Assembly (NCBI GenBank): GCA_025210795.1
Contig: JAOAQZ010000008.1
Location: forward strand, 1 to 64,000
Length of the DNA stretch: 64,000 nt
Source of the DNA: Cohaesibacter sp.
GTDB lineage: Bacteria; Pseudomonadota; Alphaproteobacteria; Rhizobiales; Cohaesibacteraceae
Reading direction: 5' to 3'
Shown: one piece after another, positions 9,048 through 18,365 of the stretch
How the letters are laid out: each line of letters opens with the position of its first letter
How positions within the stretch are numbered: position 1 is the first letter of the stretch
Translations under genes and position numbers: made by a program
The notes under the pieces: model-generated
Told to the model about the DNA's origin: nothing
Seen by the model: the letters and a program-made list of their open reading frames with translations, nothing else
The model's database searches: none

Positions 9048-9752
9048 CTAAAAAGGGCAAGGGCTTGTAAACTCCATCCACTCTCCCTTATCGGGGTGGA
9101 TAAAGCCCAGACTTTGGGCATGCAGGCACAGCCTGTCAGAGGCCGTAAGCGCTTCACCGCTTGCGTAAAAACGGTCCCCCAAAATAACACAACCAAGGCT
9201 GAGCATATGGACCCGCAATTGGTGAGAGCGTCCGGTGCGCGGGATAAGCTCCACCCGGGTTGAAATGGCATCACGCTTCAAAACTTTCCAATCGGTCTGG
9301 GCCGGTTTGCCGCGCTCGTGACAGACCATCTGCTTGGGGCGGCTCGGCCAATCACAAATAAGCGGCAAATCGACATGCCCCTCTTCCCCCTCAAGCTGCC
9401 CCCAGACACGGGCGATATAAGTCTTGCTGGTTTTGCGCTTTTCAAACTGGCGACCAAGATTGCGCAGGGCATCTGCAGTGCGCGCCAGCACCATCACCCC
9501 GGATGTATCCATATCAAGCCGGTGCACAATGCGCGCTGTTCCAAAGCGTTCGTTGGCGCGATATTCAAGACAATCCCAATGCTCCTCAGCCTTGCCCGGC
9601 ACACTTAAAAGCCCGCTTGGTTTATCAAAAACAAGGAGATGCTCATCTTCATGCAGAACCGATAAATAGGGTTCTGTCTGCGGATGATAGTCCGTGAGCG
9701 GCGGCGTCAGACTGGGAGCATGATTGGTTGCGCGATATTTCATAGGCTCCAT
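9048..9752 (-). CDS. RluA-family RNA pseudouridine synthase
   Basis: A 234-residue single-domain pseudouridine synthase of the RluA family, without an N-terminal S4 domain, so nearest to RluA/TruC-type enzymes. The catalytic motif HRLDMDTSGVMVLA (Asp is the nucleophile) lies near residue 80, followed by PRTGRSHQLRVH near 180, both conserved in the family. The start is uncertain: ATG at 9752, ATG at 9743 and a TTG at 9758 are all in frame and none has a convincing ribosome site. The RNA target (23S or tRNA position) cannot be assigned. Confidence 0.88.
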   Translation of the reverse strand: MEPMKYRATNHAPSLTPPLTDYHPQTEPYLSVLHEDEHLLVFDKPSGLLSVPGKAEEHWDCLEYRANERFGTARIVHRLDMDTSGVMVLARTADALRNLGRQFEKRKTSKTYIARVWGQLEGEEGHVDLPLICDWPSRPKQMVCHERGKPAQTDWKVLKRDAISTRVELIPRTGRSHQLRVHMLSLGCVILGDRFYASGEALTASDRLCLHAQSLGFIHPDKGEWMEFTSPCPF

Positions 9753-9876
9753 ATGCAAAAAGGCAGGCGATCCGTCAATTGCCCGCCTTCATCTTTTTTG
9801 CTTTCGGCCCAAACGCCCCAGATCATCTCAGACCCCCTCAGATCACTCCAAGGCGAGAAGACGTAAGATCAAAACC

Positions 9877-11289
9877 CTAAATATGCAACGCATGACCCAG
9901 CGCTTTAAGGGCCGCTTCCTGAAATGCTTCCGACTGGGTTGGATGGGCATGAATGGTGCCAGCAATATCTTCAAGCCGCGCTCCCATTTCCAAAGCCAGC
10001 GCAAAGGAGGAGGACAATTCCGCCACACCCTTGCCAACGGCCTGCACCCCAAGCACCACATGATTGTCCTTGCGGGCCACCACGCGCACAAAACCGCTAT
10101 CGGATTCCATAGTCATGGCCCGACCATTGGCAAGGAAGGGGAAGAGGCCAATCTCGACATCATAACCCTGATCCTTTGCCTGTTGTGGCAAAAGGCCGGT
10201 GACGACCACTTCTGGGTCGGTAAAGCAAACCGCGGGAATACAAACCGGATCAAACTGCCGGGCTTTGCCTGCAATAATCTCGGCCACGGCTTCACCTTGG
10301 GCAATGGCACGATGGGCTAGCGTCGGCTCTCCGGTTACATCACCAATGGCATAAACATCACTCATCGAGGTACGGCATTTGCTATCGATTTTGATGAAGG
10401 GGCCATCCATGGTCAGATAAAGATTATCAGCGCCCCAGCCGTCCATCCGCGGCTTGCGGCCAACGGTGACCAGCACCTTGTCTGCGGGCAAGGAAATCTC
10501 TTTGCCGCTCTCGTCTTCCACCAGCAGCGCAGATCCGTTATCCGACAGGCTCTTGGCTTTGGCACCCAGCATCACAGTCACGCCAAGATCGGCAAGGGAC
10601 TTGGCAACCGGCTTTGCGATATCTTTGTCATAATGGGGAAGAATCTGGGTTGCAAATTCAACGATCGTGACCTTGGAGCCCATCTTGGCAAAGGCAGTAC
10701 CCAGCTCAAGACCGATATAGCCACCCCCGACCACAACCAGCTTTTTAGGAACCTCTGTCAGCTCAAGCGCTTCGGTAGACGAGAGGATCTTGTCGCCAAA
10801 GGGAAGACCGGGCAAGGATGTTGCAACAGAGCCCGGTGCCAAAATCACATGCTCGGCATGGATCAGCTTTGCGCCTTCCTCCGTCTCTACCTCGCATGTT
10901 TTGCCATCGAGCATACGGCCCCAGCCTTTAACAAGCGTCGCCCCGTTCTTTTTGACAAGCCCCGCAACCCCGGCATTCAGCTGGGCAACAATGCCGTCCT
11001 TCCACGCCACCGACTGGGAAAGATCCAGCTTTGGTTTGGCATGTTTGATCCCCAAAGGGCTGCCTTTGGGGGAGGAGAATTCACATGCCTTATGAAACTC
11101 GTCCGCTACATGGATCATCGCCTTGGAGGGGATACAGCCAACATTAAGGCAAGTTCCCCCCGGTTTGGCCCCTTCCACCACAATGGTTTTAAGGCCCAAT
11201 TGTCCGGCGCGAATAGCGGCGGCATACCCGCCGGGGCCCGCACCCAAGATCAGCACATCACAAGTCATGCCGCTTCGTGTTACATTCAT
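9877..11289 (-). CDS. lpdV: Dihydrolipoyl dehydrogenase (E3) of the bkd complex
   Basis: A 470-residue FAD-dependent disulfide oxidoreductase that reoxidises dihydrolipoamide on the E2 subunit, passing electrons to NAD+. Visible: FAD dinucleotide fold [16 protein letters not shown], redox-active disulfide [17 protein letters not shown] fold [13 protein letters not shown], and the C-terminal [13 protein letters not shown] with the catalytic His-Glu pair. The start ATG at 11289 has GGGAG eight bases upstream; an in-frame GTG at 11298 lies directly against that site. It is the fourth gene of the operon after E2, so this is the dedicated BkdV-type E3. Confidence 0.93.
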   Translation of the reverse strand: MNVTRSGMTCDVLILGAGPGGYAAAIRAGQLGLKTIVVEGAKPGGTCLNVGCIPSKAMIHVADEFHKACEFSSPKGSPLGIKHAKPKLDLSQSVAWKDGIVAQLNAGVAGLVKKNGATLVKGWGRMLDGKTCEVETEEGAKLIHAEHVILAPGSVATSLPGLPFGDKILSSTEALELTEVPKKLVVVGGGYIGLELGTAFAKMGSKVTIVEFATQILPHYDKDIAKPVAKSLADLGVTVMLGAKAKSLSDNGSALLVEDESGKEISLPADKVLVTVGRKPRMDGWGADNLYLTMDGPFIKIDSKCRTSMSDVYAIGDVTGEPTLAHRAIAQGEAVAEIIAGKARQFDPVCIPAVCFTDPEVVVTGLLPQQAKDQGYDVEIGLFPFLANGRAMTMESDSGFVRVVARKDNHVVLGVQAVGKGVAELSSSFALALEMGARLEDIAGTIHAHPTQSEAFQEAALKALGHALHI

Positions 11290-11310
11290 ATCTGGCACTC
11301 CCTGTTGGCG

Positions 11311-12654
11311 TTAGTCGATGAAAAGCGTTGCGGGATATTCCAGCAAGCTCTTGATTTTCTGAATAAAGACAGCGGCATCCCAGCCATCGATGATGCGATG
11401 ATCAAAGCTGGATGACAGGTTCATGATCTTGCGCGGCACAAAGTCCCCATCGAGATAAACCGGACGAATGGCAACCTTGTTCACGCCAACAATGGCAACT
11501 TCCGGACTATTGATTACCGGCGTTGAGACGATACCGCCCATTGCCCCCAGACTTGAGAGGGTAATAGTAGAGCCAGTCAGCTCATCACGGGTAATGGAGC
11601 CATCCCGCGCCGCATCCGCAAGGCGCTTGATCTCGTCCGCAAGGCCGCGCACATCCCGCGCTTCTGCATGACGCACCACAGGCACCATCAGGCCCCCATC
11701 GGTTTGCGCTGCCATGCCGATATGACTTGCCGCATATTGGCGAACCATATTCTCCTGATCATCATAATGGGAGCTAAGCTTGGGATTTTCTGCAATCGCC
11801 AAAACCATAGCCCGCATGATGAAAGGCAGAATGGTGAGCTTGGCCTGACCTTCGCTGCGTGTTGCATTCATATGGGCCCGCAGTTTTTCAAGATCGGTCA
11901 CATCGATCTCTTCCACATAGGAAATATGCGGGATGCGCTGCTTGGAATCCTGCATACGCTCGGCAATCTTGCGCCGCAAACCAATGACCTTGTAGTCCTC
12001 AACCTCGGTCAGCGCCACTTTGCCAGAAGGCTGACGCATTTGAGGCGCGGCCTGCGCGCCGGATCCGGCAATATAGGCATCAAGATCATCATGAAGGATC
12101 CGGCCCGCCGGACCTGAGCCAAGCACATAGTCAAGACGAACCCCCATCTCCATGGCGCGGCGACGCACACTTGGAGAGGCAAGAGGCTTTTCGCCCACCG
12201 CGCGCGGCAAACCAGCTTTGGGAGCAGCAACCGCGAAAGCCGAAGTTTTCGGCGCAGCCGGTGCAACAGGCGCCGCTTTGGCATCCTCGCCAGCACCTTG
12301 AGCAGGTTTTTCTTCTACCGCCTCAGCTTTTGGCGCGGGGGCCTGAGGGACAGGCACTGCCTCAGCCGCCTTGGGCTTGGCAAGCTCTTCTTCTTCCCCC
12401 ACATTGCCATCCCCATCCACTTCAATGGCGATAATCTCGGCACCAACTGCCGTCATTTCCCCAAGCTCGCCGGTAAGGGACAAGATGGTTCCCGTCACAG
12501 GAGACGGGATCTCCACAGTTGCCTTATCAGTCATCACGGCCGCAAGAACATCATCTTCCTTAACAAAATCCCCGACAGCCACAGACCATTCAACGATCTC
12601 GGCTTCGGTAATCCCTTCGCCAACATCAGGCATTTTAATGATATGACGTCCCAT
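11311..12654 (-). CDS. bkdB: Branched-chain 2-oxoacid dehydrogenase E2
   Basis: A 447-residue dihydrolipoamide acyltransferase, the core of the branched-chain 2-oxoacid dehydrogenase complex. Domains in order: lipoyl domain (residues ~3-78, lipoyl-lysine in TDKATVE), a long Ala/Pro/Glu linker, a peripheral-subunit-binding domain (~155-192, SPSVRRRAMEMG) and the catalytic CoA-dependent acyltransferase (~215-447) ending with SFDHRIIDGWDAAVF, whose His and Asp are catalytic. Only one lipoyl domain is present. The ATG at 12654 has GGAGG seven bases upstream and overlaps the E1beta stop by one base (TGATG). Confidence 0.93.
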   Translation of the reverse strand: MGRHIIKMPDVGEGITEAEIVEWSVAVGDFVKEDDVLAAVMTDKATVEIPSPVTGTILSLTGELGEMTAVGAEIIAIEVDGDGNVGEEEELAKPKAAEAVPVPQAPAPKAEAVEEKPAQGAGEDAKAAPVAPAAPKTSAFAVAAPKAGLPRAVGEKPLASPSVRRRAMEMGVRLDYVLGSGPAGRILHDDLDAYIAGSGAQAAPQMRQPSGKVALTEVEDYKVIGLRRKIAERMQDSKQRIPHISYVEEIDVTDLEKLRAHMNATRSEGQAKLTILPFIMRAMVLAIAENPKLSSHYDDQENMVRQYAASHIGMAAQTDGGLMVPVVRHAEARDVRGLADEIKRLADAARDGSITRDELTGSTITLSSLGAMGGIVSTPVINSPEVAIVGVNKVAIRPVYLDGDFVPRKIMNLSSSFDHRIIDGWDAAVFIQKIKSLLEYPATLFID

Positions 12655-13670
12655 CACACAGCCTCCATCATGGCTTTAAGCGCTTTACCAACCCGTTTTG
12701 GCCCGGGGAAATAATCCCATTCCTGAGCATGGGGATAAGGGGTATCCCAACCTGTTACCCGCTCGATCGGCACTTCCAGATGATAGAAACAGCGCTCTTG
12801 CACTTGCGCGGCAAGTTCGGCCCCAAAGCCGGAGGTAAGCGTTGCCTCATGCACGATCATGCAGCGTCCGGTTTTGCGCACCGATTCTGTGATGCAATCA
12901 ATATCAAGGGGCAAAAGAGAGCGCAGATCAATAATCTCGGCATCAATTCCCGTCTCCGCCACCGCAGCCTCGGCGACAAATGTCATGGTGCCATAGGCTA
13001 ATATGGTTACATCCTTGCCCTCGCGGCGGATCGCGGCCTTGCCAATGGGCACGGTATAATGGCCTTGCGGCACCTCACCCATGGGATGGCCTGCCCAATT
13101 TTGCGCCGGACGATCATGATGTCCATCAAATGGCCCGTTATAGAGCCGCTTTGGCTCCAGAAACAGCACCGGATCATCATCTTCAATCGCTGCAATCAGC
13201 ATGCCTTTGGCATCATAGGGATTGGACGGCATGATGGTTTTAAGGCCAGAGACATGGGTAAAGATCGCCTCGGGACTCTGGCTATGGGTCTGACCACCAA
13301 AAATACCGCCACCGCAGGGGGTGCGGATGGTAATGGGAGCGGTAAAATCTCCGGCCGAACGATAACGAAGGCGCGCCGCTTCCGAGACAATCTGGTCATA
13401 AGCTGGGTAAATGTAATCGGCAAACTGCACTTCCACGCAAGGGCGCAAGCCATAAGCTGCCATGCCAATGCCAGTACCGACAATGCCGCTCTCATTGATC
13501 GGGCAGTCAAACACCCGGTTCAAGCCGTATTTTTCCTGCAATCCGGCAGTACAGCGGAACACACCACCGAAATAGCCGACATCTTCACCAAAGACCACAA
13601 CATCCTTGTCCTGACCCAGTTTGATATCCATCGCGTCGCGGATGGCTTCAATCATATTCATCTCAGCCAT
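12654..13670 (-). CDS. bkdA2: Branched-chain 2-oxoacid dehydrogenase E1 beta
   Basis: A 338-residue transketolase-like E1 beta subunit that pairs with E1 alpha to decarboxylate 2-oxoacids from valine, leucine and isoleucine. It carries the GEDVGYFGGVFR motif near residue 30, PINESGIVGTGIGMA near 78 and the C-terminal VTGWDTPYPHAQE motif typical of branched-chain rather than pyruvate enzymes. It begins three bases after the E1 alpha stop and overlaps E2 by one base, so the operon is tightly coupled. Confidence 0.92.
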   Translation of the reverse strand: MAEMNMIEAIRDAMDIKLGQDKDVVVFGEDVGYFGGVFRCTAGLQEKYGLNRVFDCPINESGIVGTGIGMAAYGLRPCVEVQFADYIYPAYDQIVSEAARLRYRSAGDFTAPITIRTPCGGGIFGGQTHSQSPEAIFTHVSGLKTIMPSNPYDAKGMLIAAIEDDDPVLFLEPKRLYNGPFDGHHDRPAQNWAGHPMGEVPQGHYTVPIGKAAIRREGKDVTILAYGTMTFVAEAAVAETGIDAEIIDLRSLLPLDIDCITESVRKTGRCMIVHEATLTSGFGAELAAQVQERCFYHLEVPIERVTGWDTPYPHAQEWDYFPGPKRVGKALKAMMEAV

Positions 13671-13673
13671 GGA

Positions 13674-14936
<1,263 letters not shown>

Positions 14937-14939
14937 TTA

Positions 14940-14974
14940 TTATGGCAGTATTATTGTCCTTTATGATGCCATAA
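14940..14974. promoter_or_regulatory. Inverted repeat upstream of bkdA1
   Basis: Perfect 8-base arms TTATGGCA (14940..14947) and TGCCATAA (14967..14974) separated by 19 bases, 40-75 bases upstream of the bkdA1 start. The arm spacing (about 2.5 helical turns centre to centre) fits a dimer- or tetramer-binding regulator such as an Lrp/BkdR-type protein. No regulator gene is adjacent. Confidence 0.4.
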
Positions 14975-15102
14975 GCAGAGAAACAGATATCCCTATTTTT
15001 TCCATCTCAAACAAATAAATCGGGAAATTTAATACATATTTGCAATTTTATTAGATCATATATCCCAATCTAAATCCAAAAACCGAAAGAAACAAACCAC
15101 AT

Positions 15103-15507
15103 TCAACATCTACACTCATAGTTGAGTTTCTGGGCATCACACATCAATTCCTGACGGGGAAATCCAATCCGGCGTTTCTCCAACTGGGCAACAAAGCCGC
15201 CATTGGCCCAGCACCATGTTCCCTTACCAAAGGGGGCACTGCTGGCGTCGCACGCCTTGCCAAGATAAAGAGTGATCCGTTCTTCACGAAACCGAAGTTG
15301 CTCGTCATACCACGAAGCAGGAAAAGCAGTTGTCAGCTGATAGCCATGGGCATTGCAGCTTAAGCGCCAACGGTGGAACTCCCCCACATAATCAGCGTCG
15401 CTCTGGCCATAGCTCGGCGCAGGCACCCCCAAAGACAAGACAATCAAGGCCAGGCCCCAAAAGCCGGATTTAACAGATGGTTTCCTACCAGTACTTTTCT
15501 CGGCCAT
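15103..15507 (-). CDS. Small secreted Cys-containing protein, unknown
   Basis: A 134-residue protein I do not recognise. It has a basic N-terminus, a hydrophobic segment (about residues 15-32) and an Ala-Pro-Ser-Tyr-Gly-Gln cleavage-like site, so it is probably exported to the periplasm. The mature part (~100 residues) contains six cysteines, including a C-terminal CRC, and aromatic/basic residues, suggesting a disulfide-bonded fold. It is on the same strand as the bkd operon with ~200 bases between, including the bkd dyad, so it is probably separately transcribed. Reality as a gene rests on the signal peptide and length only. Confidence 0.6.
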   Translation of the reverse strand: MAEKSTGRKPSVKSGFWGLALIVLSLGVPAPSYGQSDADYVGEFHRWRLSCNAHGYQLTTAFPASWYDEQLRFREERITLYLGKACDASSAPFGKGTWCWANGGFVAQLEKRRIGFPRQELMCDAQKLNYECRC

Positions 15508-16040
15508 TTTTGCCCCCTCACCGCGCCTGTCGCAATAACCCGATCATCATAACAAGAATATAGCATAACCGGCACCCTAAAACCCGGTTAAGAGCCAGCT
15601 CGCTGTTAACCATAACAGGGTCATTCCTCACATTTCCCTCTTGGCAAATCCAAAGAAAAACACACTTGCCAAAACCGGATATTTTCGTAATTTCAAAACA
15701 ACAAAAAGCAGCCCTCTAAGAATAACGAAGATATTACAGAGCCTTATCTTGATATATTCGATTTTTCAAAAGTTTAATCCACTCTCTGATTTTGTTGCAC
15801 CCGCTGCCAAGACTAAAGGATGAGGGAATTATACGAAACATTAATTGAATTAAACGCCTCACTCATTTTAGATCAGCGCAGGGCTAATGAATTAGGATTC
15901 TGTCTGACAGAACCTGAACCATTGGCTGAAACATTCATTAATGTCCAACATGGTTCTGGCATCATGAATGATCTTAAAATCGGACGAGGAACCCGGCTTT
16001 GAGGATCAGATGCTCAAAATCATTCGGACTACCTGGAAAA
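15508..16040. other. Intergenic region before the acetate-type symporter
   Basis: About 530 bases, AT-rich, between divergent genes. A TTAACCAT half-site (CtrA-like) lies at about 15610. A 60-codon frame at 15820..16002 (+) has no proper ribosome site and no recognisable features. No convincing terminator, RNA gene or repeat was seen. Confidence 0.4.
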
Positions 16041-16059
16041 TGAACCGATAAACGGTTCA
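16041..16059 (+). promoter_or_regulatory. Short dyad in the DUF4212/actP leader
   Basis: TGAACCG-ATAAA-CGGTTCA, seven-base perfect arms with a five-base centre, ends 17 bases before the start of the DUF4212 gene and just before its strong AAGGGGGGAAAC ribosome site. It could be an operator or an RNA hairpin affecting translation. Confidence 0.4.
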
Positions 16060-16076
16060 GTACCAAGGGGGGAAAC

Positions 16077-16340
16077 ATGGCCGAGAATAATGATTCTGGA
16101 CAAGCCTATTGGAAGGCCAACCTAAACCTCATCACAATTTGCCTGGTTATCTGGTTTGTTGTGTCTTTTGGTTTTGGTCTTTTGCTTCGTCCTGCTTTGT
16201 CAGGAATTCAAGTTGGTGGCACTGACTTGGGATTCTGGTTTGCTCAACAGGGATCCATCTACGTATTCCTTGGGCTCATCTTCTTCTATGCCGTTCGCAT
16301 GAACGCTATCGACCGCGCCCATGGCGTGACTGAAGACTGA
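16077..16340 (+). CDS. DUF4212 small subunit of a sodium:solute symporter
   Basis: An 87-residue inner-membrane protein with two predicted helices (about residues 17-40 and 57-75). It matches DUF4212, the small partner encoded directly upstream of the large ActP-like symporter in many proteobacteria. The start has a very strong purine-rich ribosome site (AGGGGGGAAAC). Its stop is 21 bases from the symporter start, so the two form one operon. It probably stabilises or regulates the transporter. Confidence 0.9.
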   Translation: MAENNDSGQAYWKANLNLITICLVIWFVVSFGFGLLLRPALSGIQVGGTDLGFWFAQQGSIYVFLGLIFFYAVRMNAIDRAHGVTED

Positions 16341-16361
16341 TAAACAGCGGAGCGACAGATT

Positions 16362-18137
16362 ATGGATCTTCAAACACTTACATATATTGTCGTTGGGGCA
16401 TCATTCTTGCTCTATATCGGCATCGCCTTCTGGGCGCGCGCTGGTTCAACCGGCGAATTCTATGCTGCAGGTCGCGGCATTCATCCTGTTGCCAACGGCA
16501 TGGCAACTGCTGCTGACTGGATGTCAGCTGCTTCCTTTATCTCCATGGCCGGCCTTATCGCCTTTAACGGCTATGGCGCTTCCCAGTTCCTGATGGGCTG
16601 GACCGGTGGTTACGTACTGCTGGCTATGTTGCTTGCTCCTTACCTGCGTAAGTTCGGCAAGTTCACTGTGCCTGAGTTCATCGGTGACCGCTTCTACTCC
16701 TCCACTGCACGTATCGTTGCTGTGATCTGCCTGATCGTCTGCTCCATCACTTACGTGATTGGCCAGATGAAAGGCGTTGGCGTTGCATTCTCCCGCTTCC
16801 TTGAAGTGGATGCATCCACCGGCCTTCTGATCGGCACCGGCATCGTGTTCCTCTATGCTGTGCAAGGCGGCATGAAAGGCATCACCTACACTCAGATCGC
16901 TCAGTACTGCGTTCTGATCCTGGCCTACACCGTACCAGCTGTCTTCATCTCCATGGAACTGACTGGCAACTTCCTGCCACAGATCGGCCTGTTTGGTGAT
17001 CATGTGAGCTCTGGCACTCCACTTCTGACCAAGCTTGATCAGATTGTGACTGACCTTGGCTTTAAGGAATATACAGCCCAGTCTTCCAACCCGCTCAACA
17101 TGTTCATGTACACCATGTCCCTGATGATCGGTACAGCTGGCCTGCCACACGTTATCATCCGCTTCTTCACCGTGCCTAAAGTGTCTGACGCTCGTTGGTC
17201 CGCTGGTTGGGCGCTGGTCTTCATCGCGATCCTCTACACCACCGCTCCTGGCGTTGGCGCAATGGCTCGCATGAACCTGATGGACACCATTCAGACCGGC
17301 ACCATTGGTGCACCTGATGGCAACCTGGAATATGAAGCACGCCCTGATTGGTTCAAAAACTGGGAAACCACTGGTCTCCTGAAATTTGAAGACAAAAATG
17401 GCGATGGCCGCATCCAGTACTACAACGACAAAAACAAAGACTTTGCTTCAAAAGCAGAAGGCTTTGGCTGGAAAGGCAACGAGTTGAAAGTGGACCGTGA
17501 CATCATGGTTCTGGCCAACCCGGAAATTGCAAAGCTGCCTAACTGGGTGATTGCTCTGGTTGCTGCTGGTGGTCTGGCTGCTGCTCTGTCTACCGCTGCT
17601 GGCCTCTTGATGGCGATTTCTTCCGCTGTTTCTCACGATCTGATGAAAGGCACTTTCACACCAGATATCTCCGAGAAAACTGAACTGCTCTATGCTCGTG
17701 TTTCCATGGGTGTTGCCATTGCGATTGCTGCCTATCTTGGCCTTAATCCTCCAGGCTTCGCAGCGCAGGTGGTGGCTCTGGCCTTCGGTCTTGCAGCATC
17801 TTCCATCTTCCCGGCTCTGATGATGGGTATCTTCTCCAAGCGTATCAACTCCAAGGGTGCAACCATGGGCATGATCGCTGGTATCCTCTCCACCCTGCTG
17901 TACATCTTCATGTATAAAGGTTGGTTCTTCATCCCAGGTACTGCAATGCTGCCAAACACCACTGCAAACCACTTCCTGGGTATCGCCCCAGAAGCCTTCG
18001 GTGCAATCGGTGCTCTGATCAACTTCGCTGTAGCCTATGTTGTCTCCAATGCAACAGAAGCTCCTCCGAAAGAGATCCAGGATCTGGTGGAAAGCATCCG
18101 CGTACCAAAAGGTGCTGGTGCTGCTATCGATCACTAA
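16362..18137 (+). CDS. Sodium/solute symporter, ActP-like (acetate/carboxylate)
   Basis: A 591-residue SSS-family transporter with about 12-13 helices. It belongs to the large-subunit type that pairs with DUF4212 proteins and is annotated as a cation/acetate symporter; other short carboxylates are possible. The N-terminal GRGIHPVANGMATAADWMSAASF stretch is characteristic. A ~100-residue hydrophilic insertion near residues 325-385 contains DKNGDGRIQYYNDKNKD, an EF-hand-like acidic loop that might bind Ca2+. Codon choice favours GCT, CTG and CGT more than the neighbours, suggesting strong expression. A terminator follows directly. Confidence 0.9.
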   Translation: MDLQTLTYIVVGASFLLYIGIAFWARAGSTGEFYAAGRGIHPVANGMATAADWMSAASFISMAGLIAFNGYGASQFLMGWTGGYVLLAMLLAPYLRKFGKFTVPEFIGDRFYSSTARIVAVICLIVCSITYVIGQMKGVGVAFSRFLEVDASTGLLIGTGIVFLYAVQGGMKGITYTQIAQYCVLILAYTVPAVFISMELTGNFLPQIGLFGDHVSSGTPLLTKLDQIVTDLGFKEYTAQSSNPLNMFMYTMSLMIGTAGLPHVIIRFFTVPKVSDARWSAGWALVFIAILYTTAPGVGAMARMNLMDTIQTGTIGAPDGNLEYEARPDWFKNWETTGLLKFEDKNGDGRIQYYNDKNKDFASKAEGFGWKGNELKVDRDIMVLANPEIAKLPNWVIALVAAGGLAAALSTAAGLLMAISSAVSHDLMKGTFTPDISEKTELLYARVSMGVAIAIAAYLGLNPPGFAAQVVALAFGLAASSIFPALMMGIFSKRINSKGATMGMIAGILSTLLYIFMYKGWFFIPGTAMLPNTTANHFLGIAPEAFGAIGALINFAVAYVVSNATEAPPKEIQDLVESIRVPKGAGAAIDH

Positions 18138-18160
18138 GATCAGCTAACCATAAAAATACG

Positions 18161-18192
18161 AAACCCGGCCATTCATTTGGTCGGGTTTTTTT
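18161..18192 (+). terminator. Rho-independent terminator after the symporter
   Basis: AAACCCGGCC...GGTCGGGTTT stem followed by a run of T at 18186..18192, 24 bases after the symporter stop. Confidence 0.9.
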
Positions 18193-18365
18193 GTGCCTTG
18201 CGCGCTTCACCCTGTGCGTAATTGCCCCTATGCGCAATTGCTTCGGCGTGTTTCTTCCCCCACGCTTTGTTCATCCATACTTAATTGAAGTGCCCTGACC
18301 TGAATCAATGACAAATTCGCGAACCGGGTCAAACAATCAGGTGATTTTTTAAGCAGGAGACCGGC

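Noticed and set aside
15820..16002. 60-codon plus-strand frame before the symporter operon
   Set aside because: No usable ribosome site, no helix or motif, AT-rich intergenic setting; could be a tiny gene but cannot be supported.
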